A stretch of 64,000 nt of DNA, from the NCBI RefSeq assembly GCF_010365865.1, contig NZ_CP048020.1, forward strand, positions 1,178,001 to 1,242,000. Direction: 5' to 3'. Numbering within the stretch: position 1 is the stretch's first letter; every line of letters begins with the position of its first letter. Positions 41,592-49,825 of the stretch are shown one piece after another. The notes below the pieces were generated by a model that saw nothing but the letters and a program-made list of their open reading frames with translations, had not been told where the DNA came from and ran no database searches. The position numbers and the translations under genes are program-made. The stretch is from Treponema vincentii (GTDB lineage Bacteria; Spirochaetota; Spirochaetia; Treponematales; Treponemataceae).

Positions 41592-42528
41592 TGAACGGAA
41601 AGTTTCACATACTATTATCGGCGGTATGCAGTATCGAGGACAAAATAAGCCGGAAGATTTCTGTGTTATCGTCTTGAACCGGGGTAGAAAGTATTATCGT
41701 CCTTTCTTTTTTGAACAGCTGTTAGCGGAAGGCTTTACATCCGTTATTTCGATAGAATCAAGCCCCGACGCAGGCGATATGGAAAGTCTGACAACGAAAT
41801 TTCCGCAAGTACGCTTTTTATTGCCTCAAGAAAAGCTCACCGTCGGGGAGATGATCAATCTCGGTTTTGCCGAAACGGTTGCGCCGTATATTATGGTGCT
41901 CTGGAACGATACGCGTATTCCGCCGGGGAGCTTTACCGATCGAGTATTGGAGAAGATTAAGGAAGCACATTTACTGTGTGCAGCGCCCGTGCTGGCGAAT
42001 GTGCGCGGAGAGGCGGTGCCTAATCAAATGGTTCCCAGCCTAAGCGGAAATCGATTTTCGACCGAACAGTTCTCGTGTATCAAAAATAAGACGGCAACGA
42101 TCTATCCCTATGATTTTATGGGAATATATAGTAGAAATAAGTGTATGCAGCTCGGCGGTTTCGATTATACTATTCAGAATCCTTATTGGCAAAACCTTGA
42201 TTTCGGTTTTCGCGCCCACCTCTGGGGTGAAGCAATCCGTATCTTTACTTCTTTCAGGATTCATTATGAGGGAGAAACGCCGCCTGAAAATATCTCTACC
42301 GATGCTTCATATCGGCAGTTTTATCTCAAAAATCTTGCGCCGGAGCTGACGGGCGGATCTGCTGTGATTCCCTTCAAATTATTTTGGAGATATTTGCGTA
42401 ACTCCGGTTTAAATCCGCTGCATGCATGGCAGCATTTTTCTGAAGCGCGGCGATGGGTTGAACTGAATAAGGATCGGTTTACCACCACCGCTCGTGCGCT
42501 AATAGAGCATTGGGAGCCTTTTATATGA
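41563..42528 (+). CDS. glycosyltransferase-like protein (GT2/GT-A type)
   Basis: About 321 residues. FCVIVLNRGRKYYRPFFFEQLLAEGFTSVISIESS gives the first strand-helix of a GT-A fold. VAPYIMVLWNDTRIPPGSFTDRVLEKI is in the position of the metal-binding acidic motif (here NDT rather than DxD). PYDFMGIYSRNKCMQLGGFDYTIQNPYWQNLDFGFRAHLWGE resembles the acceptor loop and catalytic acid of GT2 enzymes. The start is uncertain: GTG at 41563 or 41554 (overlapping the upstream gene by about 30 bases, behind AAGGGGG) or ATG at 41626. The ATGA overlap with the next gene supports an operon. A role in flagellar glycosylation is inferred. Confidence 0.7.
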   Translation: MTNTIPTTFNERKVSHTIIGGMQYRGQNKPEDFCVIVLNRGRKYYRPFFFEQLLAEGFTSVISIESSPDAGDMESLTTKFPQVRFLLPQEKLTVGEMINLGFAETVAPYIMVLWNDTRIPPGSFTDRVLEKIKEAHLLCAAPVLANVRGEAVPNQMVPSLSGNRFSTEQFSCIKNKTATIYPYDFMGIYSRNKCMQLGGFDYTIQNPYWQNLDFGFRAHLWGEAIRIFTSFRIHYEGETPPENISTDASYRQFYLKNLAPELTGGSAVIPFKLFWRYLRNSGLNPLHAWQHFSEARRWVELNKDRFTTTARALIEHWEPFI

Positions 42529-45260
42529 GCGTTTATTCAGGCGTTGCCGTTGTTGTGCAGGCTCGCCTCAATTCTTCACGACTGCCGCGTAAGGCACTTT
42601 TGAACCTTTGCGGTAAGCCGCTTCTTGCCTATACACTTGCAGCAATGCGGGAGATTCCTGCGGAACGGTACATTCTTGCCTGCGATCATGCGTCGAAAGC
42701 CGAGTTTGCACCGATTGCTGAGCAATACCATTATACCCTGATCAGCGGTTCGGAGACCGATGTGCTTGGCCGTTTTTGTTCGGTTGTTAAGCAGTTTGAA
42801 TCCTCACTTCGCCCCATTACGACGATTATCCGTGCGACGGCCGACAATCCCTTTTTATTCACCGAAGCGGCAGAAGCCTCCGTTAAGCGGTTTGTCGAGT
42901 TGGGAGAGCCGGATTACTTTACCTACACCGGTCTCCCGCACGGCAGCGGTGTCGAAATTTTAAAGGCAAAGAGTCTTCTTACTGCGGCGCAACTTACGAA
43001 TGACTCGTATGACCATGAACATGTAGGTCCCGCGCTGTACCGGTATACCGACACTTTTATCTGTGTAAAGGAAACCGCTCCGCTGCAGTGGTATGCGCCG
43101 CACCTGCGGACAACGGTCGATACACAGGAGGATTTTAACCGTGCGGAATTGATGATGCAGTATCTGCAACGGGAAAAGACCACAATGCCTCCGTCTTCGT
43201 CTGCGGTAATGAAGGCCTGCCGGTATGCCGGTAGGATTGCCGTTTTTGTTCCGTCGGTGCGGGAAGGGCAGGGGACGGGACATCTCCGCCGCGCCTGTAG
43301 CTTGATACAAGAGCTGTCCCCTCAGCTGCGCTGTGTGCTGTATCTTCGATCTTCATCTACGTCTTCATTTGTACAGGATATCATTAAGAAGGCGGGGAGT
43401 ATTGAAACCGTCAATGAAATTCCGGAGCAAGCATGTGTGTTTATCCTCGATAACTTTAGGACACAGGCCGAAGAGGTGCGGCAGCTTAAAAAAATTGCGC
43501 CGGTTGTCGCCTTGGATGAAGGCGGGGAGGGGAGGGCATACGCCGACTATCTGATCGATATTCTTCCTACATTGCCGTATCCCATTGAGTTATCTGACGT
43601 ATCGGCATCGAAACTTTCGGCGGCTTCATCAAAGGTTTCAAGTTCCTCGCACTCCGCGTCGAACCGTACCGTCGATCGCTCCAAACATACTATAGATCAT
43701 TCTTCACGTACTTCGGATCACTCCGAATCGGGCGAAGCGCTTCGCTCGAATATTACTGAAGTGCGTTTTATTGCGCTGCCTCAAAAGCGGAAACGGGACG
43801 GCGCTTTAAAAAAATATGAAAAGAACGGAAAATACTTTTTTCCGATTGAGAATGCAAAACTTTTGGTTGCCTGCGGCGGAGAAGATGCTGCTCAAATGGG
43901 ACTTCCGGTTGCCCGTACGTTTGCCGAGCTCGGTGCTGAGGTTTCTGTCGTTGAGCCTAATGAAAAAAACTATTCCCAGCAGAAGGTGAATCTCTATGTG
44001 TATCCTTATTTGGAAAATCTGCGGGATAGGCTCTGCGAATGGGATATCATTGTAACGCACTACGGCTTTACCGCCTTTGAAGCGCTCGCTGCAGGATGTG
44101 CCGTTATCCTTGTCTCTCCGACCGAATATCATTATCAACTCGGCATTAATGCGGGCTTTTCAACGATGCCTGCCGGCATCCCTTCTGCTCAGGGGTTTAA
44201 AGCGTTATTCAAGATCGGTATCGATATTCCGTCCGTCGTTACTCCGCAATCAAAAGAGAAAAGCCTTGCCGATTTTATCTTGAAGCTTTCTACGGCAACC
44301 GCTCACCGCTGTCCGCTCTGCGACGAGCAGGCTTTGCTGCCTCCCGAAGGGAGAGCTGAAAATAAAACCGTTTCGCGCTGTCCTGTCTGCGGAATGTACT
44401 ATCCGTCATTTATCGCTGCAGAAAAAAAAGACTACAGCGAACAGTATTTTTTTGAAGAATATCAGGCTCAGTACGGTAAGACCTATCTTGAAGATTTTGA
44501 ATCGATTAAACGGCAAGGTTTACGGCGGATGTCAATCATCAATGCGATCTATGCGAAGGTCTTTAATGGAGGCAAGGAAGAGTCGCTTTTTGAAGGACTG
44601 CACCATGGGACAAAGCGGATTCTCGATGTGGGCTGCGCTTACGGCCCCTTCCTTGCGGCTGCGAAGGAGTCCGGTTGGAATCCCGTCGGTACCGATATTT
44701 CGGCGGAGGCTGTGCACTATGTTTGTAAGACGCTCCAGCTTCCCGCTTGTCAGGCTCCGTTTCCCGTACTTCCGGCACGGTTTCCCTTTACGGTTGAAAA
44801 AACATTTACCGAACAGCATAACCAGTCTCTCAGTATTCCGCTGGAATCAGGCGGTTTTTCTGCGGTAACGATGTGGTTCGTTATTGAGCATTTTCAAGAT
44901 TTGAATTCGGTGCTGCAGAAGGTCTCTGATCTTTTGATTGGAGGTGGAATTTTTGCTTTTTCCACGCCTGCGCTGTCGGGCGTTACCGGCCGGTGGAATC
45001 GTCGACTCTTTTTTGCGCAAAGCCCAACCGATCACTATACCATCTGGGATAGATGGCAGGTAAAAAAACAGCTGGAACAATATGGATTTACCGTAAAAAA
45101 GATCGTATCTATCGGGCATCATCCGGAGCGGTTCCCCCATGCTGCCAAGATAAGGAAAGGTGGCTTCCGCTGGAATATATTGATGTTGGTCAGCAAGCTC
45201 TTTAAGTTGGGGGACAGTATGGAGATTTATGCGGTAAAGCAGGGAGCGTTTGATGACTAA
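42525..45260 (+). CDS. trifunctional CMP-sugar synthetase / PseG-like / methyltransferase fusion
   Basis: 911 residues, several enzymes in one chain. Residues 1-230: SpsF/NeuA-like cytidylyltransferase (AVVVQARLNSSRLPRKALLNL). Residues about 240-585: PseG-like GT-B fold (EGQGTGHLRRACSLIQEL; later HYGFTAFEALAAGCAVILVSP), interrupted by a Ser/His/Arg linker (about 360-405). Residues about 592-630: zinc ribbon with two CxxC pairs (CPLC, CPVC). Residues 640-905: class I methyltransferase (RILDVGCAYGPFLAA, VGTDIS, FVIEHFQDL). This would activate and modify a nonulosonic-acid-like sugar. Neighbours (spiro-SPASM, glycosyltransferase, ATP-grasp, FlaA) point to flagellar or surface glycan. ATG at 42525 overlaps the previous stop (ATGA). 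Confidence 0.78.
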   Translation: MSVYSGVAVVVQARLNSSRLPRKALLNLCGKPLLAYTLAAMREIPAERYILACDHASKAEFAPIAEQYHYTLISGSETDVLGRFCSVVKQFESSLRPITTIIRATADNPFLFTEAAEASVKRFVELGEPDYFTYTGLPHGSGVEILKAKSLLTAAQLTNDSYDHEHVGPALYRYTDTFICVKETAPLQWYAPHLRTTVDTQEDFNRAELMMQYLQREKTTMPPSSSAVMKACRYAGRIAVFVPSVREGQGTGHLRRACSLIQELSPQLRCVLYLRSSSTSSFVQDIIKKAGSIETVNEIPEQACVFILDNFRTQAEEVRQLKKIAPVVALDEGGEGRAYADYLIDILPTLPYPIELSDVSASKLSAASSKVSSSSHSASNRTVDRSKHTIDHSSRTSDHSESGEALRSNITEVRFIALPQKRKRDGALKKYEKNGKYFFPIENAKLLVACGGEDAAQMGLPVARTFAELGAEVSVVEPNEKNYSQQKVNLYVYPYLENLRDRLCEWDIIVTHYGFTAFEALAAGCAVILVSPTEYHYQLGINAGFSTMPAGIPSAQGFKALFKIGIDIPSVVTPQSKEKSLADFILKLSTATAHRCPLCDEQALLPPEGRAENKTVSRCPVCGMYYPSFIAAEKKDYSEQYFFEEYQAQYGKTYLEDFESIKRQGLRRMSIINAIYAKVFNGGKEESLFEGLHHGTKRILDVGCAYGPFLAAAKESGWNPVGTDISAEAVHYVCKTLQLPACQAPFPVLPARFPFTVEKTFTEQHNQSLSIPLESGGFSAVTMWFVIEHFQDLNSVLQKVSDLLIGGGIFAFSTPALSGVTGRWNRRLFFAQSPTDHYTIWDRWQVKKQLEQYGFTVKKIVSIGHHPERFPHAAKIRKGGFRWNILMLVSKLFKLGDSMEIYAVKQGAFDD

Positions 45261-47103
45261 AAAACGGGTGTTTATGCTCGGTGCGGGCTTTATGCAAGGT
45301 GTTGCGATACGCGCTGCCCGCGCGCTCGGCTGCACCGTGGTTGCAGCCGATGGAAATCCGTCCGCGGTGTGCGCTGCGGAAGCCGACGAGTTCGTATGCA
45401 TCGATTTAAAAGATACCGCGCGCCTTATCGACTATGCGCGGTATTTACAGCAAAACGGCGGACTTGATGCGGTGTTTACCGCTGCGACGGATTTCTCCGC
45501 CGCAGTTGCCGCGGTTGCGGCTGCCTGCGGCTTGCGCGGCCACACGCTCGAAGCGGCGCTCAATGCAACGGACAAGGTGCGGATGCGGGAATGCTTTCGC
45601 AAAGCCGGTGTACCGTCTCCCGCTTTTATCGAGTTGACCGCCGCCGACCTTGCAGCTCCGGCTGACCGTTTAGAAGCAAGGGGTAATGTCCGGTATAGTG
45701 ATCTAGGGGCAGCTACAGCCGATACACTTGAACGGCGGCTTGGCGAACTTGCAGGACGTTTTCCGCTGGTGGTAAAGCCCGTCGACAACATGGGCGCCCG
45801 CGGATGCTCGCTGGTTAGAAATCTTTCGGAATTACGGAAAGCGGTTGCTACGGCATTGCAGTATTCGCGGAGCGGGCGCGCCATCGTCGAAGAATACATA
45901 GAAGGAAGTGAATTTTCGATTGAAGGGCTGATCTTCGGCAGGCGGCTGTATATCACCGCACTTGCCGACCGGCATATCTTTTTCCCCCCGTATTTTATCG
46001 AGATGGGGCATACGATCCCGTCGGACTGCACGCAAGACATTGCCGATGAGGTTATGTCGGTGTTTGAACGCGGCGTTCATGCGCTCGGCTTAACCGACGG
46101 GGCGGTGAAGGGCGATATTTTGGTGCGGAACGGTAAGGCCTTTGTCGGAGAAATCGCCGCCCGCCTTTCCGGCGGTTACATGTCCGGTTGGACGGTGCCG
46201 TACAGCTGCGGTTTGGATATTACAGCTGCGGCGTTGACCCTTGCGCTCGGCGATTCGCCCCGGCTGCACACCTGCGGAAAGGATTTTTTCGTAGTGCCGC
46301 TCAAGCAAAACTGTCCGTTTGTGTCTGCGGAGCGGGCATGGATTTCCATTCCCGGGCAGGTGGCATCCGTCAGCGGCTTGGAAGCCGCACGCGCAGCGCC
46401 CTTTGTCAAAGATGTGTTTCCCCGTGCCGGTGCAGGCGATACGGTGGTGTTTCCACAAAACAATGTCGAAAAATGCGGCAATGTACTAAGCGCTGCGCCG
46501 AGCCGCCGAGAAGCGGTGCAGGCAAGCGAGGCTGCCTGCCGGAAAATCGTACTGCGGCTTAGACCTCATGTTGCGGAAACCGATGCTTTCTTGGCGGAGC
46601 TGCACTCCCCGGCGGAACAGCAGATCTTTCCACCGAATTTTTTGCAATTTACGGAACCGCTCGCCGGCGCCGAGACCGCTGCAAAGGTCGCTGTCGAGGT
46701 TCTTGCCACGGCTCCTGCGGCAGATAGTAAGAGGCAACGCAGTGGAGGTTCCTCAGCAGCCTCAAGCGCTTTTTTTGATCGGTTACTCGCGGATGCCGTT
46801 TACGAAGAAAAAGAAAGCTTTGTACTGCCTTGCTTTTTAGCGGCAGCGCTTGGTACCGCCTGCGATCTGCAGGGTAGGTCGCTGAGGGAATTGCTGCATC
46901 AAGCGCTTGAGGAGGAGCCGGGATTGGCTTCCATACTGGGCATTTCCGGTTCGCCGGAAAGGAGTGCAGTGAGTGCTTTATCTTCGAGGAAAAGCCGTGG
47001 CTCATCTTCACTAGACATACAACGGAAGAATGGCTATTGGAAAGCTCTTATCCGGGGCGGACTACAAGGTTTACTCTATCGGTATGACTGCGAAAAGGTA
47101 TAA
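45253..47103 (+). CDS. ATP-grasp ligase (carbamoyl-phosphate/biotin carboxylase-like)
   Basis: 616 residues. The N-terminal Rossmann-like preATP domain is MTKKRVFMLGAGFMQGVAIRAARALGCTVVAADGNP. The ATP-grasp core has ATDKVRMRECFRKAGVPSPAF, FPLVVKPVDNMGARGCSLV, AIVEEYIEGSEFSIEGLI and GDILVRNGKAFVGEIAARLSGG (Mg-binding Glu and Asn/Arg). These enzymes join a carboxylate to an amine or thiol through an acyl phosphate. The last 180 residues are not recognised and are rich in Ala, Ser, Glu and Arg. ATG at 45253 with SD GGGAG is preferred; it overlaps the previous gene by 8 bases. The likely substrate is an amino-sugar or amino-acid decoration in the glycan pathway (inference). Confidence 0.78.
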   Translation: MTKKRVFMLGAGFMQGVAIRAARALGCTVVAADGNPSAVCAAEADEFVCIDLKDTARLIDYARYLQQNGGLDAVFTAATDFSAAVAAVAAACGLRGHTLEAALNATDKVRMRECFRKAGVPSPAFIELTAADLAAPADRLEARGNVRYSDLGAATADTLERRLGELAGRFPLVVKPVDNMGARGCSLVRNLSELRKAVATALQYSRSGRAIVEEYIEGSEFSIEGLIFGRRLYITALADRHIFFPPYFIEMGHTIPSDCTQDIADEVMSVFERGVHALGLTDGAVKGDILVRNGKAFVGEIAARLSGGYMSGWTVPYSCGLDITAAALTLALGDSPRLHTCGKDFFVVPLKQNCPFVSAERAWISIPGQVASVSGLEAARAAPFVKDVFPRAGAGDTVVFPQNNVEKCGNVLSAAPSRREAVQASEAACRKIVLRLRPHVAETDAFLAELHSPAEQQIFPPNFLQFTEPLAGAETAAKVAVEVLATAPAADSKRQRSGGSSAASSAFFDRLLADAVYEEKESFVLPCFLAAALGTACDLQGRSLRELLHQALEEEPGLASILGISGSPERSAVSALSSRKSRGSSSLDIQRKNGYWKALIRGGLQGLLYRYDCEKV

Positions 47104-48118
47104 TGCCAAGTTTTTTACCACTGTTATTTTCCTTTTGCTCGTGAGCGTTGCTCCTGCGTTCTCTGCGGAAAAAAACGTCTCTGCGCTTGAGACGGCGGAT
47201 AGGCTTGGCGCCGACCTCACATGGGATCCACTTTCGCAGGAGATAACGTTTACAGTCGGGAACCATACGGCACAGTGCCGGATCGGTACGCCGCTTGTGT
47301 TTTTTGACTATCGTGAAACGATAATCGCTCAAGCTCCTCTGATGGGAACAAATGCTCAGCCGCAGCTTCCTGCAGCTCTCTTTACGCAGCTAGAGACTTT
47401 TTTTAAACAGTTCGACATCGGCTCATTTTTCCGTGTCGGTGCGATCCTCATTGATCCCGGACACGGAGGAAAAGATCCCGGCACGACCGGCTCTTATGTC
47501 GAAAACGGTAAAACTATCCCCGTTTATGAGAAAAACATTGCATTAAGCGTTTCACTTTCCCTCTATGATATGTTACGCAAGACTTATCCCGATAAAAAAA
47601 TTCTTCTAACTCGTTCGGATGACACGTATCCCAGTTTAGAGGAACGGGTTGAGATGGCAAATAAAGTATTACTCAAGAAAAATGAAGCCATCCTCTATAT
47701 TTCAATCCACGCAAATGCTTCTCCGTTTAATAAGAAACCTTACGGTTTTGAGATCTGGTATTTACCTACCGACTATCGACGCAATTTAATCGATAAAAAT
47801 ACAGCATCAAGAGAGATTGCTCATATTTTAAATATAATGCTTGAAGAAGAATTCTCTACCGAAAGTATTTTAATCGCAAAAAATATTTCAGACGGCTTGG
47901 AAGCGCAGATCGGTAAAGAGAGTAAAAACCGCGGTTTAAAAGAAAAGGAATGGTTTGTGGTACGGAATGCAAAGATGCCGAGCGTGCTCATCGAGCTGGG
48001 CTTTGTAACAAACCCCGAAGAAGCGAAACGGTTGAATACTCCTTCCTACTTGCAAAAATGCGCACAGGGAATATATAATGGCCTCACTGCATTTATCTCT
48101 CGCTTCGAGGGTCAATAG
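47084..48118 (+). CDS. N-acetylmuramoyl-L-alanine amidase (Amidase_3)
   Basis: 344 residues with a signal peptide (FFTTVIFLLLVSVAPAFSAEKN). A short beta-rich N-terminal domain precedes a zinc amidase domain with the ligands and catalytic Glu in place: DPGHGGKDPG, YEKNIALS, ISIHANAS and VLIELGFVTN. It cleaves the amide bond between N-acetylmuramic acid and L-alanine in peptidoglycan, in the periplasm. The start at 47084 sits 20 bases inside the end of the ATP-grasp gene; a longer frame from 47030 would add 18 residues in front of the signal peptide. It is followed after 12 bases by a GerMN gene and then flaA, so wall remodelling and periplasmic flagella may be co-expressed. Confidence 0.9.
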   Translation: MTAKRYNAKFFTTVIFLLLVSVAPAFSAEKNVSALETADRLGADLTWDPLSQEITFTVGNHTAQCRIGTPLVFFDYRETIIAQAPLMGTNAQPQLPAALFTQLETFFKQFDIGSFFRVGAILIDPGHGGKDPGTTGSYVENGKTIPVYEKNIALSVSLSLYDMLRKTYPDKKILLTRSDDTYPSLEERVEMANKVLLKKNEAILYISIHANASPFNKKPYGFEIWYLPTDYRRNLIDKNTASREIAHILNIMLEEEFSTESILIAKNISDGLEAQIGKESKNRGLKEKEWFVVRNAKMPSVLIELGFVTNPEEAKRLNTPSYLQKCAQGIYNGLTAFISRFEGQ

Positions 48119-48130
48119 GTAAGGTATGAG

Positions 48131-48685
48131 ATGAGTTTTTTTACAAAGCAGAGGCTGATATGCTGGTCGTTGCTCAGTGTAATCGCCGGAATATTGTTTT
48201 TATCGTATATGGCGAGCCCTAAACTTGAGCGTGCACTTCTGTATTTTCCCCAAAGTGATGGTGGTATCGGTATTGAAGAAAGGTATTTACCGCAGCATCC
48301 CGAATCGGAATTTGCCGTGTTGTTGGTGAATGAACTGCTGCTTGGTCCTGCCGATCACCGCTTTTTACGCTTTTCCGATCCCGAATTACTACCCCGTAGT
48401 TGTTTTGTGCGTGATAATGCATTATATATCGATTTCCCTGCCCAAGTTCTAACGCCGAGCGTTAAAACTCCCGACTTTTATACCGTTTATAGTTTGTTAC
48501 GAAAAAATATCGCGGTAAACTGTAAAAGTATCAATACCGTTTATTTTTATATTGATGGTATGCCTGCCTATGTAAAAAATTATCGTATTTCAACCGATAA
48601 TAAAAGAGTTGACAAGAATAAGTATCTTTCGTATACTTATTCTCAACAGGGCATTCTTAACAATGGAAAAGGAGCTTTTGAATGA
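48131..48685 (+). CDS. GerMN-like membrane-anchored protein
   Basis: 184 residues with one N-terminal membrane helix (about residues 9-28). The remaining domain (LLYFPQSDGGIGIEERYLPQHPESEFAVLLVNELLLGPADHRFLRFSDPELLPRSCFVRDNALYIDFPAQVL) fits the GerMN fold: paired beta-hairpins with a conserved LLxGP segment. It is shorter than the 38911 GerMN protein and lacks its low-complexity linker. Lying between a cell-wall amidase and flaA in one operon, it may help position envelope or flagellar components; the function is not established. Confidence 0.72.
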   Translation: MSFFTKQRLICWSLLSVIAGILFLSYMASPKLERALLYFPQSDGGIGIEERYLPQHPESEFAVLLVNELLLGPADHRFLRFSDPELLPRSCFVRDNALYIDFPAQVLTPSVKTPDFYTVYSLLRKNIAVNCKSINTVYFYIDGMPAYVKNYRISTDNKRVDKNKYLSYTYSQQGILNNGKGAFE

Positions 48686-49746
48686 AAAGAACAAGCATAC
48701 TTGTAGCAATTGCACTTCTCTTTATCGGTGCATTTGCGGTTGCTGAAGAAGCAATTTTGGTTGACTTTGCGTTATTGAACGCAGATATCCTTGCGGATAA
48801 GAATGGTGCTATGACTCAGAACCGCAAAACGGTTATGGACTATGCTACCGTCGCAGGTTCTACCTACACCGATGAGCAGAAGGCTCTGATGAGAACATCT
48901 TTGGCTATCGGTCAGTGGGAAGTGGTTTTGAACTCATCTTCTCGCAATCCGACTGCGGTTGCAGTTTCTCATGCTACCGAAGCAAAAGTCAGTGATGAAG
49001 CAAAAAACTTTGCAGGTCAAACCTTAATGGGTGTCCGCATTGAGTTTCCTCTGTGGGCACATAATGCAAGTGCGACGATTGAACCGACTTTTGATATACC
49101 CGTCTATGAACCGCTTTCACAGGTTGATGAACAAGGAAATATTCAAGAGCCGACTGACGAAGAAAAAGCTTCTGGGAAGGGACGCTTTGAAGACGGATAC
49201 GGCGTTGTTCGTAATACCGGTGTCATTAAGTCTATTGCGGTTAATACCTATGGTATGAACTTTCCTCACGGGCTGTATGTACTCATTCGCAATGAAAAGA
49301 ATGAAGTAAAACGCTATTTCATGGGATATCTGCTGTTTGACGGCTGGAAAGAGCTTGTGTGGAATAACCCTGCTTATTTGACCGATGTACGCAGTCGCGA
49401 AACCCGCATCTATCCTGCTTATCCTACCTCACTTCCGTATAGCAGCTTTGCAGGCTTCTTGGTTACTCGTGACGCCGCGCATGAAGGTGGGACGTTTGTA
49501 GGTTACTTCAAAGATGTTAAGCTTATCTATGATAAAGCTGTATTGAATACTGTACGCGATTTTGCTGATGAAAATATCTGGGGCATCCAGACAAAGATGA
49601 ACAACGAACGCATGCAGCTTGAGATGTCTCGTTTTGGCCAAACACAGGTTCTTCGCTTCTTGGAGCAGGAGAAGATGGCAACCGAAGCAGGGTTCACACC
49701 TTCTGAAGGTTCTGCTGCTGCGACGGCTGGAAATACGAATCAATAG
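48682..49746 (+). CDS. flaA: flagellar filament sheath protein FlaA
   Basis: 354 residues. Signal peptide MKRTSILVAIALLFIGAFAVAEEA, exported to the periplasm. It matches spirochaete FlaA, which coats the FlaB core of periplasmic flagella: LVDFALLNADILADKNGAMTQNRKTVMDYATVAG, GVRIEFPLWAHNASATIEP, YGMNFPHGLYVLIRNEKNEVKRYFMG and a C-terminal coiled region ending in short Ala/Thr/Asn repeats. The start overlaps the GerMN stop (ATGA) with SD AAAGGAG. A good terminator follows. The glycan-type genes upstream suggest a flagellar modification cluster. Confidence 0.93.
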   Translation: MKRTSILVAIALLFIGAFAVAEEAILVDFALLNADILADKNGAMTQNRKTVMDYATVAGSTYTDEQKALMRTSLAIGQWEVVLNSSSRNPTAVAVSHATEAKVSDEAKNFAGQTLMGVRIEFPLWAHNASATIEPTFDIPVYEPLSQVDEQGNIQEPTDEEKASGKGRFEDGYGVVRNTGVIKSIAVNTYGMNFPHGLYVLIRNEKNEVKRYFMGYLLFDGWKELVWNNPAYLTDVRSRETRIYPAYPTSLPYSSFAGFLVTRDAAHEGGTFVGYFKDVKLIYDKAVLNTVRDFADENIWGIQTKMNNERMQLEMSRFGQTQVLRFLEQEKMATEAGFTPSEGSAAATAGNTNQ

Positions 49747-49764
49747 CTGATTTAAGTTAATGAT

Positions 49765-49810
49765 AAAATAGGCGGTGTTTATCTATAAGTAAGTACCGCC
49801 TATTTTTTTT
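49765..49810 (+). terminator. flaA terminator
   Basis: AAAATAGGCGGT (49765-49776) / ACCGCCTATTTT (49795-49806) with an 18-base loop and a T8 run to 49810: a strong intrinsic terminator. Confidence 0.9.
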
Positions 49811-49825
49811 GTTCTGAATTTGGTT

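Noticed and set aside
45432-46040. Minus-strand ORF of 202 codons
   Set aside because: Antisense to the ATP-grasp core, with a Ser/Ala/Arg-rich translation and no start signals.
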